Origin: Phycisphaerales bacterium | GTDB lineage: Bacteria; Planctomycetota; Phycisphaerae; Phycisphaerales; UBA1924 | NCBI GenBank assembly: GCA_040217175.1 | Contig: JAVJNT010000002.1 | Coordinates: 1 to 64,000, forward strand | Direction of reading: 5' to 3' | Length of the DNA: 64,000 nucleotides | In this document: positions 51,519 through 60,779 of the stretch, in pieces | Position numbering within the stretch: the stretch's first letter is position 1 | Layout of the letters: every line of letters begins with the position of its first letter | Translations under genes and position numbers: made by a program | The notes under the pieces: model-generated | Database searches by the model: none | Told to the model about the DNA's origin: nothing | What the model saw: the letters and a program-made list of their open reading frames with translations, nothing else

Positions 51519-52745
51519 CTATTCGCTCAGCACGAAGCTGCGATCGTCCCAGATCTTCTGCAATCGCTGCTCGATGCCGCCGCCGGGCGTGAGCTCCTGG
51601 CCGCACGCGACCAGCAGGTCGACCAGCCCGTCGAAGTCCTCCAGCGAGATCTGCTCGCTCCCGATCGCCGCCGGCGTGGTGTTCGTGCCGGCCTGCACGG
51701 CCGAGAGGTCGGCCATGTTGTGGTAGTTGCCCAGCGGCAGGCAGACGCACGTTGCCTCGTACCCCGCGGCGCAGAAGACCGTGGCCTCGCACGCCCCGCC
51801 CGCCATGAGCTTGCGCTGCCAGCGCCACTTGGGCATCTCGCTCTGCTTCTGCGAGGCCGTGGGCGTCGCGGGCCCGCCGGCCACCGCCTCGGCCCGCGCG
51901 GCGACGGCCGCCGTCAGGCGCGGCGTAAAGACGGTCAACCGGTCGCCCACGCGCACGATCGGACCGCCGCCGATGGGCGAGTCATCGAACGCGCGGCTGT
52001 TCTCCAACGCGATGACCGGCGCCCCCTCGGGGATGCTCTTGTCGCGGCATGCGCCGATGGCCCCGACGAAGCCGATCTCCTCCGCCCGAGTGAAGAACAC
52101 GCGTGCGTCGCGACCGACCGGCTCGCCGCGGGACTTGAGCTTCAGCAGCTCGTCGAGCGCCGCCAGCGCTGCGGCCGCCGCCGCCAGGTCGTCGCAGGCT
52201 GGCGCGTTCAGGATGCCCTCGGCCACGAACGACGCGGGCAAGAGCCACGTGGCGATGTCTTCGCTGCTCAGTCCATCGGTGTTGTGGCCCTCGTCGAGCC
52301 GGACCCGGTACCGCTTGAACAGCTCTTCCTCCCCCGACGCAGGCTCGATCCGCTCGACGATCGAACCCGGTCGCGGCTCACCCTCGGCCGGGTGCACCTG
52401 CACGCGGGCGTCGTTGAAGTAGTCGTCCATCACGCCGCCGCGGAATGCGACGACGAGCTCGCGGTCGCCCTCGATCGACTCGACGGCGAACCCCGGATGG
52501 TCGAGGTGGGCAGTGACGTACACCGGCTCGCCCGGCGCGAACGGCTCGACACGGCGGATCGTCAGGTTCCCGTGGTCGTCGCGGCTCATCCTGAGCTCGG
52601 GTCGCTGGGCCACCCAGTCGCGGACCCACGCCACGACGCGATCCTCCCGGCCCGCCACCGTGGGGATGCTGGTCAGCGCGGCCAGCCAGCGGTGGTGCGT
52701 CGTGCGTGCATCGGCGTCGATCGTCGGGGCGAGCGTCGTGGGCAT
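51519..52745 (-). CDS. M42/M20-like metallopeptidase
   Basis: A 408-residue cytoplasmic zinc peptidase of the M42 (FrvX/glutamyl aminopeptidase) kind. Metal and catalytic motifs are in order: VTAHLDHPGF (His-x-Asp), ACDDLAAAAAALAALDEL (Asp), FFTRAEEIGFVGA (Glu-Glu), ALENSRAF and LGNYHNM (His). The ATG at 52745 gives a typical N-terminus. The family removes amino acids from peptides, or deacylates. No other peptidase or transporter gene is linked. It starts 78 bp after the CvpA-like gene's stop on the same strand. Confidence 0.85.
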   Translation of the reverse strand: MPTTLAPTIDADARTTHHRWLAALTSIPTVAGREDRVVAWVRDWVAQRPELRMSRDDHGNLTIRRVEPFAPGEPVYVTAHLDHPGFAVESIEGDRELVVAFRGGVMDDYFNDARVQVHPAEGEPRPGSIVERIEPASGEEELFKRYRVRLDEGHNTDGLSSEDIATWLLPASFVAEGILNAPACDDLAAAAAALAALDELLKLKSRGEPVGRDARVFFTRAEEIGFVGAIGACRDKSIPEGAPVIALENSRAFDDSPIGGGPIVRVGDRLTVFTPRLTAAVAARAEAVAGGPATPTASQKQSEMPKWRWQRKLMAGGACEATVFCAAGYEATCVCLPLGNYHNMADLSAVQAGTNTTPAAIGSEQISLEDFDGLVDLLVACGQELTPGGGIEQRLQKIWDDRSFVLSE

Positions 52746-52764
52746 GGAGCAGGGTAGCAAGCAA

Positions 52765-52796
52765 CAACGCCGGCGCTTCGAGCAGCACCGGCGTTG
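52765..52796 (-). terminator. Hairpin after the CvpA-like gene
   Basis: CAACGCCGG (52765-52773) pairs with CCGGCGTTG (52788-52796) around a 14-nt loop. On the minus strand TTGCTTGC follows, a moderate T-content tail. Confidence 0.6.
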
Positions 52797-52822
52797 CAGG
52801 ATGTCCGGAGTATGGCCGCGGA

Positions 52823-54637
52823 CTACCGCCGGCCCACGGGAACCTCGACCGACGGCGCCCACGTGGCTACCACCATGTTCCCCGCGATCATCGCCTGGAT
52901 GTTCGCCCCCGCGCTAACGCGATAGATGAAGTACGTGTCCTGCACGGCGCGGCTGCGGCTGACCGTGAACGGCAGGCTGCCGAGATCGGAGATCGGCTGG
53001 CTGGGCGTGAAGGCGATGTAGGTGTTGGCATCCTCGATGCAGATGTAGCCTACCGGCGGATAGATCTGGCCTTCCTCGTCGACGAGCATGGGTGCTTCGT
53101 TGCCGGTCAGGTTCTGGAAGACCGGGCCGTTGAGCGCCAGGTCCGAATCGCGACCAACGTCGATCTGGACGATCCGGATGTCTTCCGACTGCGCGAAGCC
53201 GCCCACGCGCAGGGCCGGATCGATGAACTGGCCACGCAGCTGGTTCGAGGTGAACTGCTCGACGCCACCGACGATCGTGAAGTACCGGTCGTTGTCGCCC
53301 TTGAACACTTCCAGCCCACGCTCGGTGCCCTTCTTGATGAGCAGGCGGCCCGGCAGCGTGTTCTGCAGCCGCATGAAGTACTCTTCGGGCTCGATTTCTT
53401 GACGCCCCCTCATGGTCTCCAGTTCTACGGCCATGCTGGAGTCAAAGTCCGCAAGGTCGACGCCGCCATACTCGAAGGTCGTGACGGCGTCGTCACGCGC
53501 GGCCGTCGACGTGAACGTTCGATCGGGCGTCTTCTCCAGCTTCTGCCGCGCACCACGGATGTAGATGGCGATCGGCCGATAGCCGCGGGGAAGGGCAAAG
53601 TCGAACGCCATGATGGCCTTCGCACCGCCGCCCACCGACGCGATGAACGTCTCGTCGGCATCGAAGCGGAAGCGTGCCAGCGTGGGCTCTTCGGCGTCGG
53701 CCTGGCTGATGACCGCCGACGGGTGGAAGGCACGCGTGTAGCCCGTGTCGCCCTGCTCGGCCACGAGCCGGATCTGTGCGTTCCCCAGCACGATCTTGGC
53801 ACCACCGCCCAATTCGCGGGCCTGTGCGTCGAATTCGACGACCACGCCGGCCACGTACCCGTTGGTGATCTCCTCGCCATCGAGCCCGATGACGCGCTGC
53901 TGCACGTTCTGCCAACGGTCGCGCATGAGCTGCGAGATGTTCCCGCCGCGATCGATGTCGCCCAGCGCGTACCACTGGATGACGTTGAATTCGTCCGGTC
54001 GCGAGGCGTTGCGGCTCTGACCGGCAAAGGTCGTCCGCATCGCCGAGCCCATCTCATGGAAGCCCGGGTGCCACTTGGCCAGCGGCTGGCTGGTCGCCAG
54101 CGAGCCGCGGGACATCCACGAATACAGCCCCGCGGTCCACTCGTCGACGTAGGGCCTGAAGGGCGAGGAGTTCCGCACGACGCTTCCACGAGCGCCGCCG
54201 CCCTCCTGCGTGAACACCAGTCCCTGCACGGGCTTGTCGGGCCCGAACCGCATCATGCTCAGCGACATCAGGATGAAGCCGACGGTGATGATGCCCGTCC
54301 CCAAGCCGCACACGCCCGCGCCGACGTACTCGATGTTCTCGTTGAACTTGAGGTTGTGCGGTACGGCCTTGTCGACCACGACGCGGAAGATCGTCAGCGC
54401 GATCGCGAACGACAGCCCGAGCGAGATGCCATGGGCCGTGTCGCGAAGGATCGTGCCGATGCCACGGTCGGGCGCCTGGCCCAGGATGAGCATGGTGACG
54501 GGCTCGTAGACCGCGAAGGCCACCGTGCCCGCGGCCAGCACGCACAACAGGTGCAGGAACGCGCTGAAGAACCCGCGGATCACCCACACCCAGGTAAACA
54601 CGAGCACGGCTGCCAGTGCGAAGATCGTGAAAAGCAT
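52823..54637 (-). CDS. CvpA-like membrane protein with large unknown C-terminal domain
   Basis: A 604-residue protein with four predicted membrane helices in the first ~130 residues (VLVFTWVWVIRGFFSAFLHLLCVLAAGTVAFAV etc.), a layout like CvpA (colicin V production) proteins. The remaining ~470 residues are hydrophilic and beta-rich, with segments such as VAGVVVEFDAQARELGGGAKIVLG and LPRGYRPIAIYIRGARQKLE. I do not recognise this domain. The gene starts 25 bp after the pseudo-ATPase gene and is on the same strand as pilT, so it probably acts with them. CvpA-type proteins are linked to septation or envelope integrity in other bacteria. Confidence 0.75.
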   Translation of the reverse strand: MLFTIFALAAVLVFTWVWVIRGFFSAFLHLLCVLAAGTVAFAVYEPVTMLILGQAPDRGIGTILRDTAHGISLGLSFAIALTIFRVVVDKAVPHNLKFNENIEYVGAGVCGLGTGIITVGFILMSLSMMRFGPDKPVQGLVFTQEGGGARGSVVRNSSPFRPYVDEWTAGLYSWMSRGSLATSQPLAKWHPGFHEMGSAMRTTFAGQSRNASRPDEFNVIQWYALGDIDRGGNISQLMRDRWQNVQQRVIGLDGEEITNGYVAGVVVEFDAQARELGGGAKIVLGNAQIRLVAEQGDTGYTRAFHPSAVISQADAEEPTLARFRFDADETFIASVGGGAKAIMAFDFALPRGYRPIAIYIRGARQKLEKTPDRTFTSTAARDDAVTTFEYGGVDLADFDSSMAVELETMRGRQEIEPEEYFMRLQNTLPGRLLIKKGTERGLEVFKGDNDRYFTIVGGVEQFTSNQLRGQFIDPALRVGGFAQSEDIRIVQIDVGRDSDLALNGPVFQNLTGNEAPMLVDEEGQIYPPVGYICIEDANTYIAFTPSQPISDLGSLPFTVSRSRAVQDTYFIYRVSAGANIQAMIAGNMVVATWAPSVEVPVGRR

Positions 54638-54662
54638 CGGATACTCCTTGCGGGCAGGCTGT

Positions 54663-56405
54663 TCAGGCGCCGGCGGCGGCAGGCTTGGGCGTCGAGGCCG
54701 ACTTGCTCTTGGACGAACCGACCGTGACGCGGATCACCTCGTCCACGCTGGTCTCCCCCTCGACTGCTCGGATGATCGCGGCCTGCTGGATGCTCGGCAC
54801 GCCTTGCTTGCGGAACGCCGTCGCCAGGGCGTTCATATCGCCCTGCTCGATGGCGGCCTTCGCATCGGCATCGATGCCGAAGACCTCGAACACGCCGATC
54901 TGGCCGACAAAACCGGTGCCGCCGCTCTCGGGGCACGGCACCAGCTTCTTGTTGACCTCCACGTGCGTGCGGTGGCGGTAGAGCGTCTTGACCTTCTCAG
55001 GGGAGAGCCCCAGCTTCTTTAGCATGTCCGGGCTGGGCACGTACGCCTCGCGGCTCGACTTCGCCAGCGCCCGCACGAGCTTGCCCGCCACCACGCCCCG
55101 CAGCGCACTTGCTGCAAGCGAGTTGTCGTGCAGGGCGCGACGGAAGATCTCGACGGCCTGCAGGGCGTTGTCCGCGGGCATCGACAGGTAGACGCGGGTG
55201 TGCTCAAGATCGCCCTTGGCTGCCTCGATGGCGGTCGCCTCGTCCACGAGTTCGGCAACGCCCACCACGCTCGGGTCACGTCGCAGGATCGACCGCAGCA
55301 AGGTCGCGTGATCCGGGCCGCCACCGGTCGGGCTCCAGTCGTTCTGACGGATGCCCTCCAGCGTGTCCTGCTGCTCCAGTTCGATCGTCTGGATGTTGGA
55401 CGTGTACGCGTCGTGCATCTTCAGCACGGAGTACAGCATCGTCGTGCGGCCCATGCCCTTGGGCGCGGCGAGCAACACCACCCCGCTGCCGTCGCTCACG
55501 AGCTTGTTCAGCAGTTCACGCTGCTGGGGCAGCAGGCCGAGGTTGTCGCCGCTCCGGCGGACCGACTTCGACGGGTCCACGACCATCGTCAGCTTCAGGC
55601 CCTGCTGGCCGCCGCTCGTGATGATCCGAAGATGGTGACGCTCGCCGCCCTTGGAGATGTCGGGCTCGCCCACCTGGCGACGACGCTCGCCGGGCTCCAG
55701 GCCCGAGGCGCTCTGCCAGAATGCGATCACCCGCATGGCGTCCTGCGGGCTCAGCGGGTCGCCCACGATCGTGCGCAGTCCGTCGACGGTGTGGGCCACT
55801 GCGTAGCCCTTCTCGCCCGCGGGGAGCAGCTCGATCTTGTGGGCTCGCGCCGCGATGCCATCGATGTACAGCTTCTCGGCCGCCGCACGGACGACCATCT
55901 CGCTGGTGCCTTCCTCGGGCGGATCCATCGACACGCCGTCGGGCTTGACGATGGCAAGTTGGACGCCGGTTGCCTTGCGGGCCTCGCGGGCCTCCTTGCG
56001 GGCTTCCATCCAGCTGGCGATGTTCATCGACAGCTTGTGCTCCTCTGGCACGCGCTCGTCCTTGTTGGCCGACTGCACGTACATGAACGGAGGCACCGCC
56101 AGCAGCAAGGCGACGGCCGGCACCGCGGCCAGGAACGCCACGATGCCCTCCAGCGGGTTCACCACGATCACGGCGATCGCCAGCAGCGCCGTCACCATGT
56201 AAACCAAGTTCCACTTCTCGCGCGGCAGGTAGAACCGTGCGGCGTGCTTGTCGGCCACGGTCGAGACGAACCATCCCCAGCCCGCGAACATCGCCACGAA
56301 GATCAACGCCTTCCACCACGAGGCGAGCACGAACGCGCTGGCATCGGCAAGCAGGGCCGACGGCGCGGGGACGAGCAAGAACTGGGTCGGATCCACGAGT
56401 GGCAT
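54663..56405 (-). CDS. Membrane-anchored PilB/GspE-like protein with degenerate ATPase site
   Basis: A 580-residue protein. Residues ~30-108 contain three hydrophobic helices, which ordinary GspE/PilB proteins lack. Residues ~250-560 resemble the GspE core, but the motifs are altered: Walker A reads APKGMGRTT with Arg320 in place of Lys; the Asp box reads IELEQQDTLEG; Walker B reads VVGVAELVDEAT (Glu385 kept, Arg lost); the His box reads TRVYLSMPADNAL. The tetracysteine zinc site is reduced to CPESGG. It is probably inactive in hydrolysis and may be a structural or regulatory partner of PilT or of the intact GspE. It lies 77 bp after pilT and 25 bp before the CvpA-like gene. Confidence 0.8.
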   Translation of the reverse strand: MPLVDPTQFLLVPAPSALLADASAFVLASWWKALIFVAMFAGWGWFVSTVADKHAARFYLPREKWNLVYMVTALLAIAVIVVNPLEGIVAFLAAVPAVALLLAVPPFMYVQSANKDERVPEEHKLSMNIASWMEARKEAREARKATGVQLAIVKPDGVSMDPPEEGTSEMVVRAAAEKLYIDGIAARAHKIELLPAGEKGYAVAHTVDGLRTIVGDPLSPQDAMRVIAFWQSASGLEPGERRRQVGEPDISKGGERHHLRIITSGGQQGLKLTMVVDPSKSVRRSGDNLGLLPQQRELLNKLVSDGSGVVLLAAPKGMGRTTMLYSVLKMHDAYTSNIQTIELEQQDTLEGIRQNDWSPTGGGPDHATLLRSILRRDPSVVGVAELVDEATAIEAAKGDLEHTRVYLSMPADNALQAVEIFRRALHDNSLAASALRGVVAGKLVRALAKSSREAYVPSPDMLKKLGLSPEKVKTLYRHRTHVEVNKKLVPCPESGGTGFVGQIGVFEVFGIDADAKAAIEQGDMNALATAFRKQGVPSIQQAAIIRAVEGETSVDEVIRVTVGSSKSKSASTPKPAAAGA

Positions 56406-56482
56406 TCCTTTATCGTGTCAAGGGCCAGTCGGCTGCGAGGCACGGCGGTCGATCGACGCCGAACGAATCGAGTACGCGAGGC

Positions 56483-57667
56483 TCAACGCTTCTGCGAGGC
56501 GCCGCCGAACTTCTTCAGGCGCATCTGCAGGTCGTCCTTGTTCGGACTGCTCTCCATCGCGATCCGCTGGTGGATGTACTCCTCCTCGATCAGCTTCACC
56601 AGCCAGGCATTGAAGTCGACCATGCCCTGCTGCTGCGCCTCGATCGAGTTGAGATACTCGCGAAGCTCGCCCTCGCGTTCCTCGAGGATGTGCTTCTGCA
56701 CCACCGTGTCGTTGATCAAGATCTCGATCGCCGGGATACGCGGGATGTTCTCGTGCAGCGTCGGCAGCAGCTTCTGGTACACGAACGCACGCATCTGGTA
56801 GGCCAGCATGCGGCGGATGCCCTCGACCTCTTCGGTCTCGAACAAGCCGTAGATACGGCTGAACGTCTGCGTCGTGCTCGACGCGTGAATGGTTCCGTAC
56901 ACCAGGTGGCCCGTCTCGGCGGCGTTGAGCGCGGCCTCGAACGTGTCCTTATCGCGCATCTCACCGATCAGCACGATGTCCGGGTTCTCGCGCACCAGGG
57001 CCTTCAGGGCGATCCGGAAGTCCAGCACGTCGATGCCGATCTCGCGCTGGTTGATGGTGGCCTTCTTGTCGTGGAAGATGTACTCGATCGGGTCTTCGAT
57101 CGTCACGATGTGCACGTTCTTGCGCTGGTTCACGTAGTCGATCATCGACGCGATCGTCGTTGACTTACCCGAACCCGTCACGCCGCTCAGCAGCACGATG
57201 CCCTGCGGCTGCAACGCGATCTTGCCCATGACCTCAGGAAGGTGCAGGCCTTCGAAGGGAAGAATGTTGCTCGTGATCAGGCGAGCCGCCAGCGAGATGT
57301 GCCCGCGAGCCTTGAACAGGTTCATGCGGAAGCGGGCACTCTCGTCGTAGTCGTACGCGAAGTCCACGCTGCCGTAGTGGGCGAGGTCCTTGAGCTGGTC
57401 CTCGTCGAGCGTCGCGTTGATGATCTCCTGCCAGTCCTCGGGCGTCACCGGCTTGGTGTCCAGCGGCTTGAGGGCGCCCCGCATGCGGAGCTTCGGCGGC
57501 TGGTCGGTCTTAATGATCAGGTCCGACGCGCCGAACTTGATACACGCCTTCAGGAACTCGCCAAGCCGGGTCGCGTGGGGATCACGCTGCCCGCCGAAGA
57601 TGTCGACGGCCGGAGCCGTATGCCCCTCGGGTTCATCCTTGTGGACCGCCGTGTGTGCGCTGCTCAT
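56483..57667 (-). CDS. pilT: PilT/PilU-family retraction ATPase
   Basis: A 394-residue hexameric ATPase that disassembles type IV pili and powers twitching. All motifs are intact: Walker A GVTGSGKST (162-170), Asp box VTIEDPIEY, Walker B IGEMRDKDTFEAAL and His box AETGHLVYGTIHASSTTQTF. An N-terminal extension of ~30 residues precedes the PAS-like domain (LGEFLKACIKFGASDLIIK), and the C-terminal tail beyond residue 340 is longer than in most PilT proteins. It is probably the first gene of an operon with the membrane-anchored PilB-like protein and CvpA-like protein. Confidence 0.93.
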   Translation of the reverse strand: MSSAHTAVHKDEPEGHTAPAVDIFGGQRDPHATRLGEFLKACIKFGASDLIIKTDQPPKLRMRGALKPLDTKPVTPEDWQEIINATLDEDQLKDLAHYGSVDFAYDYDESARFRMNLFKARGHISLAARLITSNILPFEGLHLPEVMGKIALQPQGIVLLSGVTGSGKSTTIASMIDYVNQRKNVHIVTIEDPIEYIFHDKKATINQREIGIDVLDFRIALKALVRENPDIVLIGEMRDKDTFEAALNAAETGHLVYGTIHASSTTQTFSRIYGLFETEEVEGIRRMLAYQMRAFVYQKLLPTLHENIPRIPAIEILINDTVVQKHILEEREGELREYLNSIEAQQQGMVDFNAWLVKLIEEEYIHQRIAMESSPNKDDLQMRLKKFGGASQKR

Positions 57668-58040
57668 GCTCTACCAACTCCCGTCGCCGCCGAGGGCGAC
57701 GCATTCACCGAAACCAATGCCGGCCCCATGGAGAGGCCTACCAGATCCGACGCGGGCGGGTTGCCCGAACGCCCGTGCGGGCAAGGGTTCGCCCCGACGT
57801 CTCGCGAGGGGTCGAGCCCTAAATGTAGCGCCACTCACCCCCCCGACCGTTACCGACGATGGCCCTTTCCGGGCCCCCAAGGGCCAATTTCGGGGTCCTC
57901 GGGGCGGCCGTGACGCCAGCCGCCCCCGATTCGCGGACCCTGTTCGTAGGCGCGCGGCGGCCAGTTCCCAACCAGCCAACCCGGCCCGCGCACGAAAATG
58001 GGGCCATCGCGGCCCCATTGGTGGTCAAGATGTCGCGGCG
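57668..58040. other. Leader region of pilT
   Basis: These 373 bp contain no supported gene. The sigma factor's terminator occupies 57991-58019. The rest, reading on the minus strand, is the pilT leader. GGGCC repeats at 57870-57890 could fold but have no T-tract. No convincing promoter is visible. Confidence 0.45.
57991..58019 (-). terminator. Terminator after the sigma factor
   Basis: On the minus strand AATGGGGCC, loop GCGAT, GGCCCCATT (58019-57997) is followed by TTCG. It separates the sigma factor from pilT. Confidence 0.9.
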
Positions 58041-59111
58041 TCAGGCCGTCGGAGCAACTTCGCCGGCTTCGGCGCCCTGCTCCTCTTCTTCCTGATTGAC
58101 GCCCAGAAAGTTGGCCTCCAGCTCGACCCGGAGCTTCTCCATGGCCTTGTTCTGGATCTGACGCACGCGTTCCTTCGTCACGCCGATGATCTGCCCGACC
58201 TGTTCGAGGGTCATGGGCTTCTCTTCGCCGCTCTCGAGCCCGAAACGGTGCTCGATGACCGTGCGCTCCACGTCGGTGAGGTCGGCGCGGTTGTCCATGA
58301 CGATCCGCTTGACCTCCTCGGCCGCATCACGCTCGAAGTCGGCCCGCTTGGTCTCGAGGAAGTTGGACTTCTCGAGCTTGGGGTCGAAGTCGGTCGGGAA
58401 CCGCTGGCGGTACTTGCTCAGCTTCATGCCCTGGCGGCTGAACGCCTTCAGGATGGCCCGACAGGCGTACGTGCTGAACTTGTAGCCGCGACCGGCGTCG
58501 AACTTGTCAACCGCGCGGAGCAGGGCCATGTTGCCCTCGCTCACCAGGTCGGCAAAGTCGACCTCGCTCATCCGCGTCCGCTTGGCCATCGCCAGCACGA
58601 GCGCGAGGTTCGTCTCGGCGATCTGCTCGCGGATCAGGTCGGCCCGGCGATACCACCACAGGATCTTCTCGGCCTGCTCGGGGTTGGGCTTCCGGTTGGG
58701 ATTCTCCCAGACCTCCTGCTGCAGCATCCACACGCGATGCCGCGCGTAGTTGAACTGGTGGAACAGGACCTTTTCCTCGGCCGCCGTCAGGATGACCTGC
58801 TGGCTGCTCTTGACCGTCCGCGTCCGCGTGGCCGAAAGGTCGTCCATCACTGGGTGATACCACGCGGTATCGGGCTTCTGGATGTCGGGCGCCTCTTCGT
58901 AGATCTTGCCCTCGGCCCCGTCCTCGTAGAAGGCGGGGCTGTCGATGTAGTCCATCTCTTGGGCCATGATCTGGTCGAGCAGCCGCTCGTCGTCGGGGCT
59001 CAGGCGGCGGCGGGCGCCGCGCGCGACGACGCCCTGTCCGGCAATGCCGGCGTGCTGCCTGCGGCGAGCCTGCTCCAGCGGGCTCGGCCCCTTGCCACGA
59101 TTCTGCCTCAT
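58041..59111 (-). CDS. RNA polymerase sigma-70-family factor
   Basis: A 356-residue sigma factor of the group 1-3 (RpoD/RpoS-like) type. Region 2 is visible as ETNLALVLAMAKRT...DFADLVSEGNMALLRAVDKFDAGRGYKFSTYACRAILKAF, and region 4 as LTDVERTVIEHRFGL...MTLEQVGQIIGVTKERVRQIQNKAMEKL. Region 3 seems short or degenerate, and there is a ~130-residue N-terminal part with basic and acidic stretches. It is shorter than a typical primary RpoD, so an alternative sigma factor is likely. Neighbouring genes do not reveal its regulon. The start at 59111 follows AAGGGAAGTG. Confidence 0.88.
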   Translation of the reverse strand: MRQNRGKGPSPLEQARRRQHAGIAGQGVVARGARRRLSPDDERLLDQIMAQEMDYIDSPAFYEDGAEGKIYEEAPDIQKPDTAWYHPVMDDLSATRTRTVKSSQQVILTAAEEKVLFHQFNYARHRVWMLQQEVWENPNRKPNPEQAEKILWWYRRADLIREQIAETNLALVLAMAKRTRMSEVDFADLVSEGNMALLRAVDKFDAGRGYKFSTYACRAILKAFSRQGMKLSKYRQRFPTDFDPKLEKSNFLETKRADFERDAAEEVKRIVMDNRADLTDVERTVIEHRFGLESGEEKPMTLEQVGQIIGVTKERVRQIQNKAMEKLRVELEANFLGVNQEEEEQGAEAGEVAPTA

Positions 59112-59757
59112 CGGTCACTTCCCTTCGCAGTGGTTCACGCCCCGAAGGGCCCGAACCGTGCGGCGATCCCGGCGGATCTTGCCATGCCGCACATCATGCT
59201 GCCTTGCACCCGGGCCGACTTCCCGACCCGCGCGAATAACCCAACGCCTGCTAACACCTACCGGTACGGCCTTGTTCGCCCGAGTGATACCAAAACCCGA
59301 GCGGCCACACCACCAACATCGCCCATTCCCTCCGTCCACGGAGGTTCCGAGCCCCAACAAGACTTGTACCTACCTCCTGCCACCGACGACTCAGATACAC
59401 GGGAAACCCCTAATACGAAACCCAGTCCGGGCGTTCGGGGCAGCACGCGTTTTTTCGTCCTCGGCTCCGGCAGCGGCCCTTGCTTCGCCTTGGCTCGCTG
59501 CCTGTCGGAGACGCACCCATGGTATACGACACGCGCGAGAAAAAGTTTCCTCGCATGACGCGACGACTGGTGAATCTTCCGGGCTCGTCGACACTCGGAC
59601 CCCACGACCTCGTCAGCGGATCGATGCATCGCAATCCCTGCGACGACCCACGCGAGCACAGCCGCCAAGATAACGGAAATCCTGGTCCGTGTCCATCAGT
59701 TTTCACCAGATTTCCCTGACGGTTATCCCTTACTGCCTGGTTCAACTACGATCCGGC
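59112..59757. other. Long intergenic region upstream of the sigma factor
   Basis: No convincing gene is seen in 646 bp, although short ORFs exist on both strands; none has a signal peptide, recognised motif or good ribosome site. This is the longest uncoded stretch in the window. It must hold the sigma factor's promoter and probably that of the small gene at 59758. An unrecognised RNA gene cannot be excluded. Confidence 0.4.
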
Positions 59758-59958
59758 ATGGCGGAGCAATCGCGGCGCGGCGGATGGAAGAAAAACGCGA
59801 TCGTGACAGGCGTGGTCCTGTCTCCGATCGCGGTGCTGATCGTCTTGTTCGTGCTGCTGAACCAAGCCTACCAGGCCGAACTCGAGGGCGGAGCCGCCAC
59901 GCGGCCCGTCGACCAACGAGCCGATCAGCCGCAGACTCAGCCGCGCGCCTTGCCGTAG
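59758..59958 (+). CDS. Putative small single-pass membrane protein
   Basis: A 66-residue ORF from ATG 59758: a basic N-terminus ([13 protein letters not shown]) and one hydrophobic helix ([20 protein letters not shown]) followed by an acidic, Gln-rich tail. The topology is plausible for a real small membrane protein, but no family is recognised. It overlaps the 3' end of the superoxide dismutase gene by 22 nt on the other strand. Evidence is limited to length, topology and position. Confidence 0.45.
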   Translation: MAEQSRRGGWKKNAIVTGVVLSPIAVLIVLFVLLNQAYQAELEGGAATRPVDQRADQPQTQPRALP

Positions 59959-60548
59959 AGCTCGGCGACCTTCGTCCAGTTGACCACGTTCCACCACGAC
60001 TTCACGTAGTCCGGACGACGGTTCTGGTAGTTCAGGTAGTAGGCGTGCTCCCACACGTCGATGCCCAGGATCGGCGTGTGGCCGTCCATCAACGGGCTGT
60101 CCTGATTCGGCGTGCTCGTGACCTGGAGCTTGCCGCCGCCGTCGACGACCAGCCAGGCCCAGCCCGATCCGAATCGGGTCGCAGCGGCGTTGGCGAAGTC
60201 CTCCTTGAACTTCTCGAACCCACCCAGATCGGCATCGATCGCCTTGACCAGGTCGCCCTCGGGCGAGCCGCCCCCGTCGGGGCTCATGATCTCCCAGAAC
60301 AAGCTGTGGTTGGCGTGGCCACCGCCGTTGTTGATGACCGCCTGCCGCTGGTCCTGGGATACCTCGTTGATGCTCCGAAGGACGTCCTCGATCGGCTTGT
60401 TGGCCAGCGGCGAGCCCTCGAGGGCCTTGTTGACCTTGTCAACGTACCCCTGGTGGTGCTTGCCGTGGTGGATCTCCATGGTCTTCGCGTCGATGTGGGG
60501 CGCGAGCGCGTCTGTGGCGTAGGGCAGGCTGGGAAGCGAGTAAGGCAT
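59937..60548 (-). CDS. Superoxide dismutase, Mn/Fe type
   Basis: A 203-residue enzyme that converts superoxide to peroxide and oxygen. Metal ligands are in [17 protein letters not shown] (His), NHSLFW (His) and [20 protein letters not shown] (Asp and His). [20 protein letters not shown] has the Gly-Gly pattern usually linked to Mn preference. There is no signal peptide; ATG 60548 ([11 protein letters not shown]) fits the family's N-terminus. Overlaps the small ORF at 59758-59958 on the opposite strand. Confidence 0.95.
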   Translation of the reverse strand: MPYSLPSLPYATDALAPHIDAKTMEIHHGKHHQGYVDKVNKALEGSPLANKPIEDVLRSINEVSQDQRQAVINNGGGHANHSLFWEIMSPDGGGSPEGDLVKAIDADLGGFEKFKEDFANAAATRFGSGWAWLVVDGGGKLQVTSTPNQDSPLMDGHTPILGIDVWEHAYYLNYQNRRPDYVKSWWNVVNWTKVAELYGKARG

Positions 60549-60715
60549 GCTGGGCTCTCCTTCGTGTCCGGGCCTCCGATCGAGGGGGCCGGTATCAGGG
60601 CGATATGGGACGAGCCGTCGCGGGAGATGCGAGGCCACGTCTGCCTGCATGGTATGGGCCAACGTGCCCGGCATTCGGGCAATGGGTCCTGCGCTGGTTG
60701 TCGGCCATCGCCACA

Positions 60716-60747
60716 CGGAAAACCCCCCGCCGACGGGCGAGGGGTTT
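60716..60747 (-). terminator. Terminator after the dockerin gene at 60780
   Basis: On the minus strand AAACCCC-T-CGCC, loop, GGCG-G-GGGGTTTT (60747-60719) with one mismatch, then TTTTCC. It lies ~33 bp after the stop at 60780 and before the superoxide dismutase gene. Confidence 0.85.
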
Positions 60748-60779
60748 GAAGGATGCTCAGCGTGTTCGAATCGCCTTGC

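Noticed and set aside
54663-56405. Functional second PilB assembly ATPase
   Set aside because: Loss of the Walker A Lys and changes in the Asp and His boxes make normal catalysis unlikely.
59258-59668. 136-residue minus-strand ORF upstream of the superoxide dismutase region
   Set aside because: TTG start, no ribosome site, no recognisable domain, Arg/Ser-rich composition typical of chance ORFs.
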